DNA of 64,000 bases from Polycyclovorans algicola TG408 (GTDB lineage Bacteria > Pseudomonadota > Gammaproteobacteria > Nevskiales > Nevskiaceae). This document shows, piece after piece, positions 43,348-54,645 of the stretch; position 1 is the first letter of the stretch; the number at the start of each line of letters is the position of its first letter. The notes under the pieces are model-generated. The model saw only the letters and a list, made by a program, of their open reading frames with translations, made no database searches and had not been told where the DNA came from. The translations under genes were made by a program, and so were the position numbers. The stretch is from assembly GCF_000711245.1 (NCBI RefSeq), contig NZ_JOMH01000001.1, forward strand, positions 2,164,830-2,228,829, written 5' to 3'.

Positions 43348-43375
43348 GCCGAAGTCCACGAGTCAGGAGCCTTAC

Positions 43376-43801
43376 ATGGCGCGTCGCAAGCTTTCATCCG
43401 AAATCAACGTGGTGCCCTACATCGATGTGATGCTGGTGTTGCTGGTCATTTTTATGATCACTGCACCGTTGATGACCCAGGGCATCGAAGTGGACCTGCC
43501 GCAAACCGAAGCCCAGACCATCTCGACCGATGACGAACCGACCATCGTGTCCGTTGACGACCGTGGCCAGTATTTTCTCAACCGCGGTGAACGTCCTGAT
43601 GAGCCGATGGACCTGACGCTGCTGGCCGAGCAGGTCAACATCCTGGTCGAGGCCAACCCTGACCAGTTGATCCTGCTCGAAGGCGATGGCGCCGCGCAGT
43701 ACGCCGCCGTGGCGCAGGCCATGTCGACCTTGCAGGGCATCGGTGTGAAGAAGCTCGGGTTCATCACCAAGCCGACCGAATCTGTCAGGACGGGCCGTTG
43801 A
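43376..43801 (+). CDS. tolR: Tol-Pal system protein TolR
   Basis: A 141-residue ExbD/TolR protein. The single membrane helix (VPYIDVMLVLLVIFMITAPL) carries the proton-carrying Asp. The periplasmic domain follows (EGDGAAQYAAVAQAMSTLQG). The start is ATG 43376 with a CAGGAG site; earlier in-frame codons overlap tolQ and are rejected. Confidence 0.96.
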   Translation: MARRKLSSEINVVPYIDVMLVLLVIFMITAPLMTQGIEVDLPQTEAQTISTDDEPTIVSVDDRGQYFLNRGERPDEPMDLTLLAEQVNILVEANPDQLILLEGDGAAQYAAVAQAMSTLQGIGVKKLGFITKPTESVRTGR

Positions 43802-43805
43802 GCCG

Positions 43806-44831
43806 ATGGGCGTTCGTCGAATCCACCTTGCGCTGGCGGCTCTGGCGCATTTGCTGTTCGTGCTCCTACTGATCCTGCTGCCGGAGTTGTTCAAGCGCGA
43901 CCCTGAAGTCATCGAATACATGGAGGTCTCACTGGTCGAGCCGTTGCCCGATGCAACACCGCCGCCGCGACCGACCCCCCAGCCGACTGTCGAGCCAACG
44001 CCGCCGCCGACCCCGCCGCCGACGGCCAAGCCAACACCGCCACCAACGCCTGCCCCCACGGCCAAGCCGACCGAGGACCCGGCGGTTGCGGTCAAGAAAT
44101 TCACCGATGCGATCGCCCTGAAGCTGGACTGCGACAACATCGGTGCAATGCGTGACGAGGCGCGGCGCGGCAATGCTGCCCAGCGTGAGGCGGCACTGCG
44201 GCTGATCGCGGAACGGCAGCGTGCCTGCGAGCGCGAGGCCAAAGAGAAGAAGGAAAAGCAGGAGCAGGAGCAGCGCAAGATCGAAGAGCAGGTCGCCGCC
44301 GCCAAAGCAGCGGCGGTCGAGGCTGAACGCAAGCGTGAAGAAGAGGCCGAACGCCAGCGCGAGCTCGAAGAACAGCGCAAGCGTGAGGAAGAAGAACGCG
44401 AACGTCGTGAAGAACAGCGCAAGCGTGAAGAAGCCGAGGCCCAGCGACTGGCGGACGAACAGGCGGCACGCGAAGCGGCCATCCAGGCGCAAATCGAGGC
44501 TGAACAGCAGGCGATTCGCCAAGCGCGCATTGGGCGGGCGCTCAGCCAATGGGAGCGTGACGTGATTCGCGTGCTGCGCAACAACATCCGGCTGCCACCC
44601 GGCGTGCCGGAGGACATTGTGGCGCGCGTTATCATCCAGGTGCTGGAAGACGGTACGGTCATGAGCACGCAACTCGCCGACCGTTCAGGTAATGCGACTT
44701 ACGATCAGGAGGTCGTGCGGGCCATCGAACGCAGCAACCCGCTGCCGCCGATTCGCGAACCGCTGTTGATGGATGAAATTCGCAAGCAGGGCGGGGTAGC
44801 CCTTCGCTTCACACCGGCACAACTACGGTAA
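43806..44831 (+). CDS. tolA: Tol-Pal system protein TolA
   Basis: A 341-residue periplasm-spanning protein. One N-terminal membrane helix (residues about 9-27) is followed by a Pro/Thr-rich stretch at residues about 55-95 built from PTPP-like units. A long Glu/Arg/Lys-rich coiled coil covers about 135-235, and the C-terminal TonB-like domain begins near 250 (LRNNIRLPPGV). TolA links TolQR to Pal and TolB. The Pro/Thr spacer before the coiled coil is more marked than in well-studied TolA proteins. Confidence 0.93.
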   Translation: MGVRRIHLALAALAHLLFVLLLILLPELFKRDPEVIEYMEVSLVEPLPDATPPPRPTPQPTVEPTPPPTPPPTAKPTPPPTPAPTAKPTEDPAVAVKKFTDAIALKLDCDNIGAMRDEARRGNAAQREAALRLIAERQRACEREAKEKKEKQEQEQRKIEEQVAAAKAAAVEAERKREEEAERQRELEEQRKREEEERERREEQRKREEAEAQRLADEQAAREAAIQAQIEAEQQAIRQARIGRALSQWERDVIRVLRNNIRLPPGVPEDIVARVIIQVLEDGTVMSTQLADRSGNATYDQEVVRAIERSNPLPPIREPLLMDEIRKQGGVALRFTPAQLR

Positions 44832-46144
44832 TGACGATGATGTTCGAACGATCAAACAAAATAACGTTGTGGCTGACTGGGCTATTGATGCTCGGCGCAG
44901 TTTCCTCTGCGTCTGCCCAGCTCGAGATCACGGTGTCCGGGGGGCAGGAGTCGGCGCGTCCCATTGCGGTGGTGCCTTTCGAAACGCCGGACAGCATCGA
45001 AACCGATGTTGCCAGCATCATTGAGGCCAACCTCAGCCGCACCGGTTTGTTCGACGCCATGTCGCGCGACAACATGCTCGAGCGCCCCACCGACATTGCC
45101 AACTTCAACAGTTCCAATTGGCGTGCGGTGCGCATGGAGAACGTGGTCATCGGCCAGCTTCGCCTCGATCCGGCCTCCGGTAATGTCGGGGCCCGTTTCT
45201 GGCTGGTCGACACGCTGCTCAATGAGCAGTTGCTCGGGTTTGACATGCCACCGGTGCCACCCTCGCAGGTGCGGTATCTGGCGCACCAGATTTCTGACCT
45301 GATCTTTGAAAAGCTTACCGGCATTCCGGGCGCGTTCAACACCCGCATTGCCTACGTCGCGGCGCAGGGCCTCGGCTTTGAGCGGCGTTTCCAACTGATC
45401 GTGGCCGATGCCGACGGCTACAACCCCCGCACCATCGCCACCTCGCGTGAACCGATCATGTCGCCGTCGTGGTCGCCCGACCGGTCACGACTGGCCTACG
45501 TCGGCTACGAGCGCGGTCGCTCGGCCATTTACCTGCACGAGTTGAGAACCGGGCAGGTGAAAACGCTGGTGTCAGAGCGCGGTATCAACGGCTCGCCTGC
45601 CTGGTCGCCGGACGGCACCAAAATCGCCTTGACGCTGTCGTTCGAGACCAACCCCGACATTTACATCATCGACACCGCCACCGGGCGGCGCAACCGATTG
45701 ACCACCCATTTCGGCATTGACACCGAACCAGCCTGGTCACCCGATGGGCGCCAGATCGTCTTCACCTCGGATCGCGGCGGGAACCCGCACATCTATCGGG
45801 TGCCGGTCGAGGGCGGTGAGCCCGAGCGACTGACCTTCGATGGCCGCCAGAATCTTCGTGCCAGCTATTCGCCCGACGGCCGCGATCTGGTGTTGATCAA
45901 CCTCGATCAGGGCGCCTATCGGGTTGCAACGCTCAATCTCGACTCCAAGCGCATGACCCTGTTGACCGAGGGGCGCCTGGATGAGAGCCCCAGCTATGCG
46001 CCCAACGGCGCGGTCATCATTTACGCCACACAGCGGGGCAATTCCGCTGAGTTGGGCACTGTTTCGACAGACGGCCGTATCAAGAGCCGCCTGCGTCAGA
46101 CCGGCGATGTTCGCGAGCCGGCGTGGTCCCCGTTGTCCCCATAA
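44831..46144 (+). CDS. tolB: Tol-Pal system beta-propeller protein TolB
   Basis: A 437-residue periplasmic protein. A signal peptide ends at about residue 33 (SSASAQ). The N-terminal domain spans about 35-165, followed by a six-bladed propeller with repeated WSPDG or YSPDG signatures (SPSWSPDRSRLAYVG, GSPAWSPDGTKIAL, EPAWSPDGRQIVF, and so on). It binds Pal and the TolA C-terminus. The start shares one base with the tolA stop (TAATG). Confidence 0.97.
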   Translation: MTMMFERSNKITLWLTGLLMLGAVSSASAQLEITVSGGQESARPIAVVPFETPDSIETDVASIIEANLSRTGLFDAMSRDNMLERPTDIANFNSSNWRAVRMENVVIGQLRLDPASGNVGARFWLVDTLLNEQLLGFDMPPVPPSQVRYLAHQISDLIFEKLTGIPGAFNTRIAYVAAQGLGFERRFQLIVADADGYNPRTIATSREPIMSPSWSPDRSRLAYVGYERGRSAIYLHELRTGQVKTLVSERGINGSPAWSPDGTKIALTLSFETNPDIYIIDTATGRRNRLTTHFGIDTEPAWSPDGRQIVFTSDRGGNPHIYRVPVEGGEPERLTFDGRQNLRASYSPDGRDLVLINLDQGAYRVATLNLDSKRMTLLTEGRLDESPSYAPNGAVIIYATQRGNSAELGTVSTDGRIKSRLRQTGDVREPAWSPLSP

Positions 46145-46179
46145 GCCTCGTTATTGCTGTTCACCCATTAGGATTTGCC

Positions 46180-46722
46180 ATGAAACTTTCAACGCTTCGT
46201 CTGTGTGCCGTAATGTTGGTCGTTGGTGGCCTGAGTGCTTGCGCCTCAGGCGGATCGAAAGATGCCATTGAAGGATCATCCCAATCCGGTTCCACCGAAC
46301 GCCCTGCCACCCGTCCGATGCAGGACTTCTCGGGTGATAGCGGCAGCAGCCTGTCGGACGCCGACAAAGCCCGCGCGGAAGCCGAAGCCGCCCTGGCCAA
46401 GAACGTCGTTTACTTTGAGTACGATCAGGACACCCTGACCTCCGAGGGCACCGCCACCGTTCGCGCCTATGCGGAATACCTGCTGGGCAACCCCGCGGCT
46501 CGCGTCCGCCTTGAAGGTCACACCGACGAACGCGGGACGCGCGAGTACAACCTGGCCCTTGGCGAGCGTCGCAGTCGCGCGGTTGAAGCCGCACTGAGTC
46601 GCGCCGGTGTCAGTTCGGCGCAGATCACCTCGTTGAGCTACGGCGAAGAACGTCCCACCTGCATTGAGAGCACCGAATCCTGCTGGGGTCAGAACCGCCG
46701 CGTGGAGATCATCCGACTGTGA
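46180..46722 (+). CDS. pal: Peptidoglycan-associated lipoprotein
   Basis: A 180-residue outer-membrane lipoprotein. The lipobox is LSAC with lipidated Cys21. A Ser/Gly-rich linker follows, then an OmpA-like peptidoglycan-binding domain (VYFEYDQDTLTSEG; EGHTDERGTREYNLALGERR; QNRRVEI). It anchors the outer membrane to the wall and binds TolB. The start is ATG 46180 behind AGGA. The Pal stop overlaps the next start. Confidence 0.97.
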   Translation: MKLSTLRLCAVMLVVGGLSACASGGSKDAIEGSSQSGSTERPATRPMQDFSGDSGSSLSDADKARAEAEAALAKNVVYFEYDQDTLTSEGTATVRAYAEYLLGNPAARVRLEGHTDERGTREYNLALGERRSRAVEAALSRAGVSSAQITSLSYGEERPTCIESTESCWGQNRRVEIIRL

Positions 46723-47594
46723 TCAGAATGCCGCCCCTCATGAATCAGCGGCTCCGGCCGCACGTGCTCACCGGCATGCTCGCACTGGGCGTGGTGGGCT
46801 TGTCCGGATGCGCCGTGCCGGGATCGCCGATTTCAGGGGGAGGCGGCGAGCTGAGCCCGCAAGAGCGGCGGTTGCAGGACACCGAGAACGCATTGGTCGT
46901 CATCAAGCGCCGGCTCGACGGTATCGATTCGGCGCTCGATGACAGCGGCAGCAACGTCGCCGGTGAGGTCCGCGACCTTCGCGGTCAGGTCGAAGAACTC
47001 ACCAACGCCGTGCGGCAGCAGGAAGAGCGTGGCAAGCAGATATTTGTCGAACTCGAACAGCGAATTCGTCGACTCGAAGGTGGCAGCGGGACACTCAACG
47101 GCGGCGGTGCCATGCCGCCACTGGTGGGGCTCGGCGGCTCAGCGGGGGGCGCCAATGTCGGCACCAGCCCCGAGCCGGCAGGATCCCAGTCACAGGCGCG
47201 TGGCGCGGCACCGTTTGATGCCGATGAAGAGGCCAGCTATCTGGCCACCTTCGAACTGCTCAAGAACGGCAAGTACGACGAGGCCATCAAGGGTTTTCGC
47301 AGCCATCTGGCCCAGTATCCCGATGGCCAGTATTCCGACAACGCCGCCTACTGGATGGCCGAGGCCAGCTTCGTCAAACGCGATTTTCAGACGGCGCGCT
47401 CGGGCTTCAAGCAGGTCGTGGATTCGCATCCCGACTCGCCGCGCGCGCCCGACGCCATGTTCAAGCTCGCACTGGCCCAAGAAGAGTTGAAGCAGGGCAG
47501 TGATGCCCGCAGCACGCTGCAACAGGTGGTGTCGCGTTATCCGACCAGCAATGCGGCGCGGCTTGCCCAGCAGCGCCTCGACGCTGGGCGGTGA
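46719..47594 (+). CDS. cpoB: Cell division coordinator CpoB, apparently a lipoprotein
   Basis: Up to 291 residues; the listed GTG overlaps the pal stop, and ATG 46740 is an alternative start. CpoB coordinates peptidoglycan synthesis with Tol-driven outer-membrane constriction. A coiled-coil trimerisation region covers about residues 45-120, followed by a Gly/Ser-rich linker and TPR repeats (ATFELLKNGKYDEAIKGF, YWMAEASFVKRDFQTA, and a third). Unlike the soluble periplasmic E. coli protein, the signal sequence ends in a perfect lipobox LSGC (VVGLSGCAVPG), so the protein should be lipidated. Confidence 0.92.
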   Translation: MIRMPPLMNQRLRPHVLTGMLALGVVGLSGCAVPGSPISGGGGELSPQERRLQDTENALVVIKRRLDGIDSALDDSGSNVAGEVRDLRGQVEELTNAVRQQEERGKQIFVELEQRIRRLEGGSGTLNGGGAMPPLVGLGGSAGGANVGTSPEPAGSQSQARGAAPFDADEEASYLATFELLKNGKYDEAIKGFRSHLAQYPDGQYSDNAAYWMAEASFVKRDFQTARSGFKQVVDSHPDSPRAPDAMFKLALAQEELKQGSDARSTLQQVVSRYPTSNAARLAQQRLDAGR

Positions 47595-48295
47595 GTGGCA
47601 CCATGTCCGGTTCGATCCGGGCTGAAGACCAACCCCCGGCTGCTGAAGTGGACGGGGGAAGGCTCAAAATCACCGAAATATTTCGCTCGCTGCAAGGCGA
47701 GTCCGACAGCGTCGGCTGGCCCACGGTTTTCGTACGACTGACGGGCTGTCCGTTGCGCTGCCAATACTGCGACACCGCCTATGCGTTTCACGGTGGGCAG
47801 TGGCAAACCGTCGACACGGTCGTCGCGACGGTTGCCGATTACGCCACACGTCGCGTGTGTATCACCGGCGGTGAACCGCTGGCGCAACGCGCCGTGCTCG
47901 GGCTGATGCGTCGCCTCTGCGACGGCGGACACGCGGTGTCCATCGAAACCAGTGGCGCCCTGGACATCAGCGGCATTGATCGCCGAGTGCGACGGGTGAT
48001 GGACCTGAAGACGCCCGACTCCGGTGAGCAGGCGCGCAACCGCTGGGAAAACCTCAGCGATCTCCGTGCCGATGACGAGGTCAAGTTCGTGATTTGTTCG
48101 CGCGCCGACTACGACTGGGCCAACGCGATGGTTGACCAACACGCGCTATTGACGCGGACCCGCGTGCTCTATTCCCCCAGTGCCGATCAGTTGCCCGCGC
48201 GCGACCTTGCGGACTGGATACTCGAAGACCGTCGCGAGGTGCGCTTTCAAACCCAGTTACACAAGGCGCTGTGGGGCGCCACGCCGGGGCGATGA
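47591..48295 (+). CDS. queE: 7-carboxy-7-deazaguanine synthase
   Basis: A radical SAM enzyme of up to 234 residues. The [4Fe-4S] ligands form a CxxxCxxC motif ([11 protein letters not shown]), and the SAM-binding GGEP motif follows ([10 protein letters not shown]). It converts 6-carboxytetrahydropterin to 7-carboxy-7-deazaguanine in queuosine synthesis. The listed GTG start overlaps the cpoB stop; ATG 47603 is an equally good start. Coupled to queC by ATGA. Confidence 0.94.
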   Translation: MSGTMSGSIRAEDQPPAAEVDGGRLKITEIFRSLQGESDSVGWPTVFVRLTGCPLRCQYCDTAYAFHGGQWQTVDTVVATVADYATRRVCITGGEPLAQRAVLGLMRRLCDGGHAVSIETSGALDISGIDRRVRRVMDLKTPDSGEQARNRWENLSDLRADDEVKFVICSRADYDWANAMVDQHALLTRTRVLYSPSADQLPARDLADWILEDRREVRFQTQLHKALWGATPGR

Positions 48296-49014
48296 TGACC
48301 TCGGTGGCCACTGAGCGTCGCGCCGTGGTGCTGCTGTCCGGCGGGTTGGATTCGGCCACCGTGCTCGCCGAAGTGGTCGACCAGGGCTATGCCGCGTATG
48401 CCTTATCGGTGGCCTATGGTCAGCGCCACTCAGCCGAGCTTGCCGCGTCCGAGGCCATTGCCGCGCACTTCAAGGCTGCGGCGCATCAGGTCCTGACGGT
48501 GGATGTCGGTCGGTTTGGCGGATCGGCGTTGACCGATCAACGTATCGCCGTGCCCGAAGATGCCAGCGACGGCATTCCGGTGACCTACGTACCGGCGCGG
48601 AATACGTTGTTTCTGTCGCTGGCGCTTGGCTGGGCCGAGGTGCTCGATGCCGAGGCGATTTTTATCGGTGTTAACGCCGTGGATTACTCGGGCTATCCCG
48701 ATTGCCGCCCTGCGTTCATCGACGCCTTTTCGGCGCTTGCTGCGGTGGCGACCAAGTCGGGCGTCGAAGGCCACGGGCCGCGCATCGAGGCACCGCTGAT
48801 GACGCTTGGCAAGGCCGACATCATCGCCCGCGGCACCGCTCTTGGCGTGCCGTGGTCCCTGACCGTGTCGTGTTACCAGGCTGATTCGCGCGGCCGCGCC
48901 TGCGGTCGTTGCGACAGTTGTCGGCTGCGCCGCGAAGGCTTTGCCGCCGCCGGCCTGGCCGACCCCACCCGCTATCAACCCGGAAGTCCTCACCATGGCA
49001 ACACTGACCGCTGA
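48292..49014 (+). CDS. queC: 7-cyano-7-deazaguanine synthase
   Basis: A 240-residue PP-loop ATPase. [13 protein letters not shown] is the ATP-binding loop, and a four-Cys zinc site lies near the C-terminus ([17 protein letters not shown]). It converts 7-carboxy-7-deazaguanine to preQ0. The start is ATG 48292 within the queE stop. The 3' end overlaps msrA by 20 bases. Confidence 0.96.
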   Translation: MMTSVATERRAVVLLSGGLDSATVLAEVVDQGYAAYALSVAYGQRHSAELAASEAIAAHFKAAAHQVLTVDVGRFGGSALTDQRIAVPEDASDGIPVTYVPARNTLFLSLALGWAEVLDAEAIFIGVNAVDYSGYPDCRPAFIDAFSALAAVATKSGVEGHGPRIEAPLMTLGKADIIARGTALGVPWSLTVSCYQADSRGRACGRCDSCRLRREGFAAAGLADPTRYQPGSPHHGNTDR

Positions 49015-49597
49015 GCAACTCCCCGATTTGGCCGATTCACTTGCCGCTGCGGGTGGCGGCCGTCTGGTGCTGGGCGGCGGCTGCTTCTGGTGCACCGAGG
49101 CGGTCTTCGTGCTCGTCGATGGCGTTACCGAAGTGACGCCGGGTTATGCCGGCGGTGCAGCGGCAACGGCGCACTACGCCGATGTGTGTTCGGGGCAGAC
49201 CGGTCATGCCGAGGTGATTGACGTGCGCTTCGACCCTTCGAAAGTCAGCGCCGAAACCTTGCTAAAAATCTTCTTCGCCGTGGCCCACGACCCGACCCAG
49301 GTCAATCGCCAGGGTCACGATGTCGGCACCCAATACCGCTCGGCGGTGTTTGCGGTGGACGCGGCGCAGGCCGCAGGGGTGCGCGATTACATCGAAACGC
49401 TGAACGCGGCGGGTGTGTTCAGTGCACCCGTCGCCACTGAAGTCACGGCGCTGGAGGCCTTTTATCCTGCCGAGGCGGCGCATCACGACTACGCGCGGCG
49501 TCATCCGGGGCAGCCCTATATCCAGGGTGTCGCGGCACCGAAGGTCGAGAAGCTCAACCGTCAGTGGGGCGGTTTCTGCCGCCGCGCGCCCGGTTGA
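48995..49597 (+). CDS. msrA: Peptide-methionine (S)-S-oxide reductase
   Basis: A 200-residue MsrA. The catalytic Cys30 lies in [18 protein letters not shown] and the GYAGG block are standard. It repairs oxidised methionine. The resolving cysteine is probably the one in GGFCRRAPG near the C-terminus. It begins inside queC and ends inside the convergent hypothetical gene by about 37 bases. Confidence 0.96.
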   Translation: MATLTAEQLPDLADSLAAAGGGRLVLGGGCFWCTEAVFVLVDGVTEVTPGYAGGAAATAHYADVCSGQTGHAEVIDVRFDPSKVSAETLLKIFFAVAHDPTQVNRQGHDVGTQYRSAVFAVDAAQAAGVRDYIETLNAAGVFSAPVATEVTALEAFYPAEAAHHDYARRHPGQPYIQGVAAPKVEKLNRQWGGFCRRAPG

Positions 49598-50043
49598 TCG
49601 GCGTGGGTTGTCGGTCCGGCGACTTCGGCTGAAGTCTCGCTGTCGCGCAAGCCGATGCCACGACGCACACCGCGTCCCACCAGACGATTGATGGCGTTGA
49701 TGCCCTCGTAGACCGCTTCGGCGGTTTCGTCGTGCGCGGCCTGGGCTTTCAGCACCTTCTCCTTGGCCCCCGGCTTGTTGGCGAGAATGGCAAAGGGAAT
49801 CGAGGCGATGCCCCGGTGAACGGCACGGACCGTCGCACTGGTCAGTCCAACGGCGCTTTCGGTGAACTGCTGCGCACGGGCAAGGCGCGCCTGCGCATCG
49901 AGTCGCAACTGGGTATCGAGTGCGCGCAACGCGACGCGTCGCAGGCTGTCGGCCAGCGCGCGCGCGTCACGCTCCAGTCGCCACCAGGTGACCACACCCC
50001 AGGCGACGAGTACCGCCAGCAACAATGCGGCACTAAGCGCCAC
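49561..50043 (-). CDS. Hypothetical membrane-anchored protein
   Basis: A 160-residue protein I do not recognise. An N-terminal membrane helix (about residues 3-20) is followed by a long amphipathic, probably coiled-coil region rich in Arg and Ala (residues 22-75) and a helical segment ending near 135. The tail is disordered. The start overlaps the end of a second small membrane protein by 11 bases on the same strand, so the two are probably expressed together. The 3' end overlaps convergent msrA. Confidence 0.7.
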   Translation of the reverse strand: MALSAALLLAVLVAWGVVTWWRLERDARALADSLRRVALRALDTQLRLDAQARLARAQQFTESAVGLTSATVRAVHRGIASIPFAILANKPGAKEKVLKAQAAHDETAEAVYEGINAINRLVGRGVRRGIGLRDSETSAEVAGPTTHADQPGARRQKPPH

Positions 50044-50395
50044 GAACGACCCTGACCTCGGCCTTGACGCCTTGCTTGACCAACTCTTCGCGCACCCGCT
50101 GCAGCGCCTGCCGGGTGACTTCCTGGCGTAGCAGGTCTGGGGCCACCGCAGCGGCCGGCCCGGCGAAGCGGTTTTCTTTCATCGCGAGTTCGAAGGGATT
50201 GAGAATCTCGATGGTGATCAGCGTGGGCCGCGGGCTGCCGATCAGCGCTGCAGCGTCGGGCGCCTGCAGCACGGCGGCGTCGGTCAGGCCAGCCAGCTCG
50301 GTGCGCATGTGTGTGACCAGGCGTTGCAAGTGCCCAATGCGCCAGACCAGCAAGGCCGTAATGATGGCCAGCGGGATGATCAGTACCCAAGTCAT
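50033..50395 (-). CDS. Hypothetical membrane-anchored protein
   Basis: A 120-residue protein of unknown family. ATG 50395 places a hydrophobic helix at the N-terminus (MTWVLIIPLAIITALLVW). A soluble region follows with a predicted beta segment (TLITIEILNPFELAMKENRF) and a C-terminal helix rich in Arg and Glu ending KAEVRVVRGA. A longer frame to 50437 is less likely. It is the first gene of a two-gene unit with 49561-50043 and diverges from the MATE transporter. Confidence 0.7.
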   Translation of the reverse strand: MTWVLIIPLAIITALLVWRIGHLQRLVTHMRTELAGLTDAAVLQAPDAAALIGSPRPTLITIEILNPFELAMKENRFAGPAAAVAPDLLRQEVTRQALQRVREELVKQGVKAEVRVVRGA

Positions 50396-50513
50396 GATGT
50401 TCCTCGTGCTCCGGTGCAATAGACTGCGCGCCGCCAACGCGGTGCGTCAGCAGCTGCAAGCTTAGACGCGGCGCATTCAATCAGCATCCGCCCTGCCGCC
50501 GACCTCGCCGGTC

Positions 50514-51905
50514 ATGGCAGCCAAAGGCGCCTCGAACCCAAGCCACACCGTGCAACTTCTGACCCTCGAACTGAAACGAACCCTGCGACTGGCGCTGCCC
50601 ATTGTCGGTTCGCAGCTGTTGTTCATGAGCATGGGCACGGTCGACACCATCTTTGCCGGTCATCACGGGCCGGAAACCTTGGCGGCAGTGGCCCTGGGCA
50701 CCAACATTTTCTTTCTGGGTCTGGTGACGCTCTCCGGGTTGTTTTTGGCGCTGGCGGCACGGTTGGCGGCGCTGCGCGGTGCCGGCGCGCGCCCGGACGT
50801 GCTGGGTCAGCAACTCTGCGGCGCACTGGGTCTGGCGACCGTGCTGGGCCTGGTTTGGATGGCCGCGAGTCTGCTCAGCGCCCGGCTGATCGTCAGCCGG
50901 CTGGGGGTGTCCGAGGCGGTGCAGGCCGGTGCGGCCGATTATCTGTTCATCGTCAGCTTTGCCTGCGTGCCGCTGTGCTGGTGCTTTGCGCTGCGCAACA
51001 TGACCGAAGCGCTGCAGCGGCCGCGCATTCCGCTGCTGATCGGGCTGATCGGGCTAGGCGTCAACGTGCTCGCCGACGCCGTGCTGATTTACGGTCGCTG
51101 GGGGCTGCCCGAGATGGCCTCCGATGGTGCCGCCTGGGCCAGCGTGCTGTCGGTGATGGTGATGCTGCTGGCCTATGCAGGCGCCTACTGGCGGCTGCCG
51201 GTGTTGCGCGCGCTGCAGCTGACCTCGCAGCTACGCCGTCATGCCTGGACCGGTAGCGTGGCCTTGCTCAAGCTGGGCGTTCCGGTCGCGCTGATTCTCA
51301 CGGCCGAAGCGTGGCTGTTTCAGGTGGGCGCCCTGTTCATTGCCCAGTTCGGTGACATCGCCATCGGCGCGCATCAAATCGCGATCAACTTTGCGGCCAT
51401 GGCCTTCATGGTGCCGTTGTCGATTGGCATGGCGGCCACGGTGCGGGTCGGTGATGCCTTGGGGCGGGGCGATCTGCCGGCGGCGGCGCGCGCCGGGAAT
51501 GCCGGCATCGTCATCGCCATTGGCTTTGCGCTTTTGTCGGCGTTACTGATGTGGACCGCACCCGGTGCCATCATCCGTCTGTACACCACCGACCCGGCCG
51601 TGTCGGCACTGGCAGTGAGTTTTCTCGGCTTTGCTGCGCTGTTTCAACTGTTCGACGGCATCCAGGCTTCGGCCAACGGCGCCCTGCGCGGCCGTCAGGA
51701 CACCCGCACGCCGATGATCATCACCGTGATCGCCTACTGGGCGGTGGCGATGCCGGTCGCGGTGTGGCTGGCCTTCGCGCAAGGGATGGGTCCGACCGGG
51801 ATCTGGATCGGGTTCATCCTCGGCCTGGCGCTTGCCGCCGCCGGTCTGACCTGGCGCTGGTGGGTTCTGCGGCATCGCCCGGTCGAGCTCCCGGCAACGG
51901 GCTGA
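50514..51905 (+). CDS. MATE-family multidrug efflux transporter
   Basis: A 463-residue polytopic membrane protein with about twelve hydrophobic helices. The N-terminal signature LALPIVGSQLLFMSMGTVDTIFAG and the internal repeat LGVPVALILTAEAWLFQVGA mark the two halves of MATE (NorM-like) sodium or proton/drug antiporters. It probably exports cationic or aromatic compounds. It ends ten bases from the stop of the convergent reductase gene. Confidence 0.93.
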   Translation: MAAKGASNPSHTVQLLTLELKRTLRLALPIVGSQLLFMSMGTVDTIFAGHHGPETLAAVALGTNIFFLGLVTLSGLFLALAARLAALRGAGARPDVLGQQLCGALGLATVLGLVWMAASLLSARLIVSRLGVSEAVQAGAADYLFIVSFACVPLCWCFALRNMTEALQRPRIPLLIGLIGLGVNVLADAVLIYGRWGLPEMASDGAAWASVLSVMVMLLAYAGAYWRLPVLRALQLTSQLRRHAWTGSVALLKLGVPVALILTAEAWLFQVGALFIAQFGDIAIGAHQIAINFAAMAFMVPLSIGMAATVRVGDALGRGDLPAAARAGNAGIVIAIGFALLSALLMWTAPGAIIRLYTTDPAVSALAVSFLGFAALFQLFDGIQASANGALRGRQDTRTPMIITVIAYWAVAMPVAVWLAFAQGMGPTGIWIGFILGLALAAAGLTWRWWVLRHRPVELPATG

Positions 51906-51915
51906 CCGCGCAAGC

Positions 51916-54530
<2,615 letters not shown>

Positions 54531-54645
54531 GCGCCATCGCTTGACGCAGTAAGGCTTATTTGTCTCCCGATTGGCAGCGCTAGCTCGCATAATCACGGCA
54601 ACGAGATCCGCGATCTCAACCGATTACTTACTCTGGAGCTTGACC

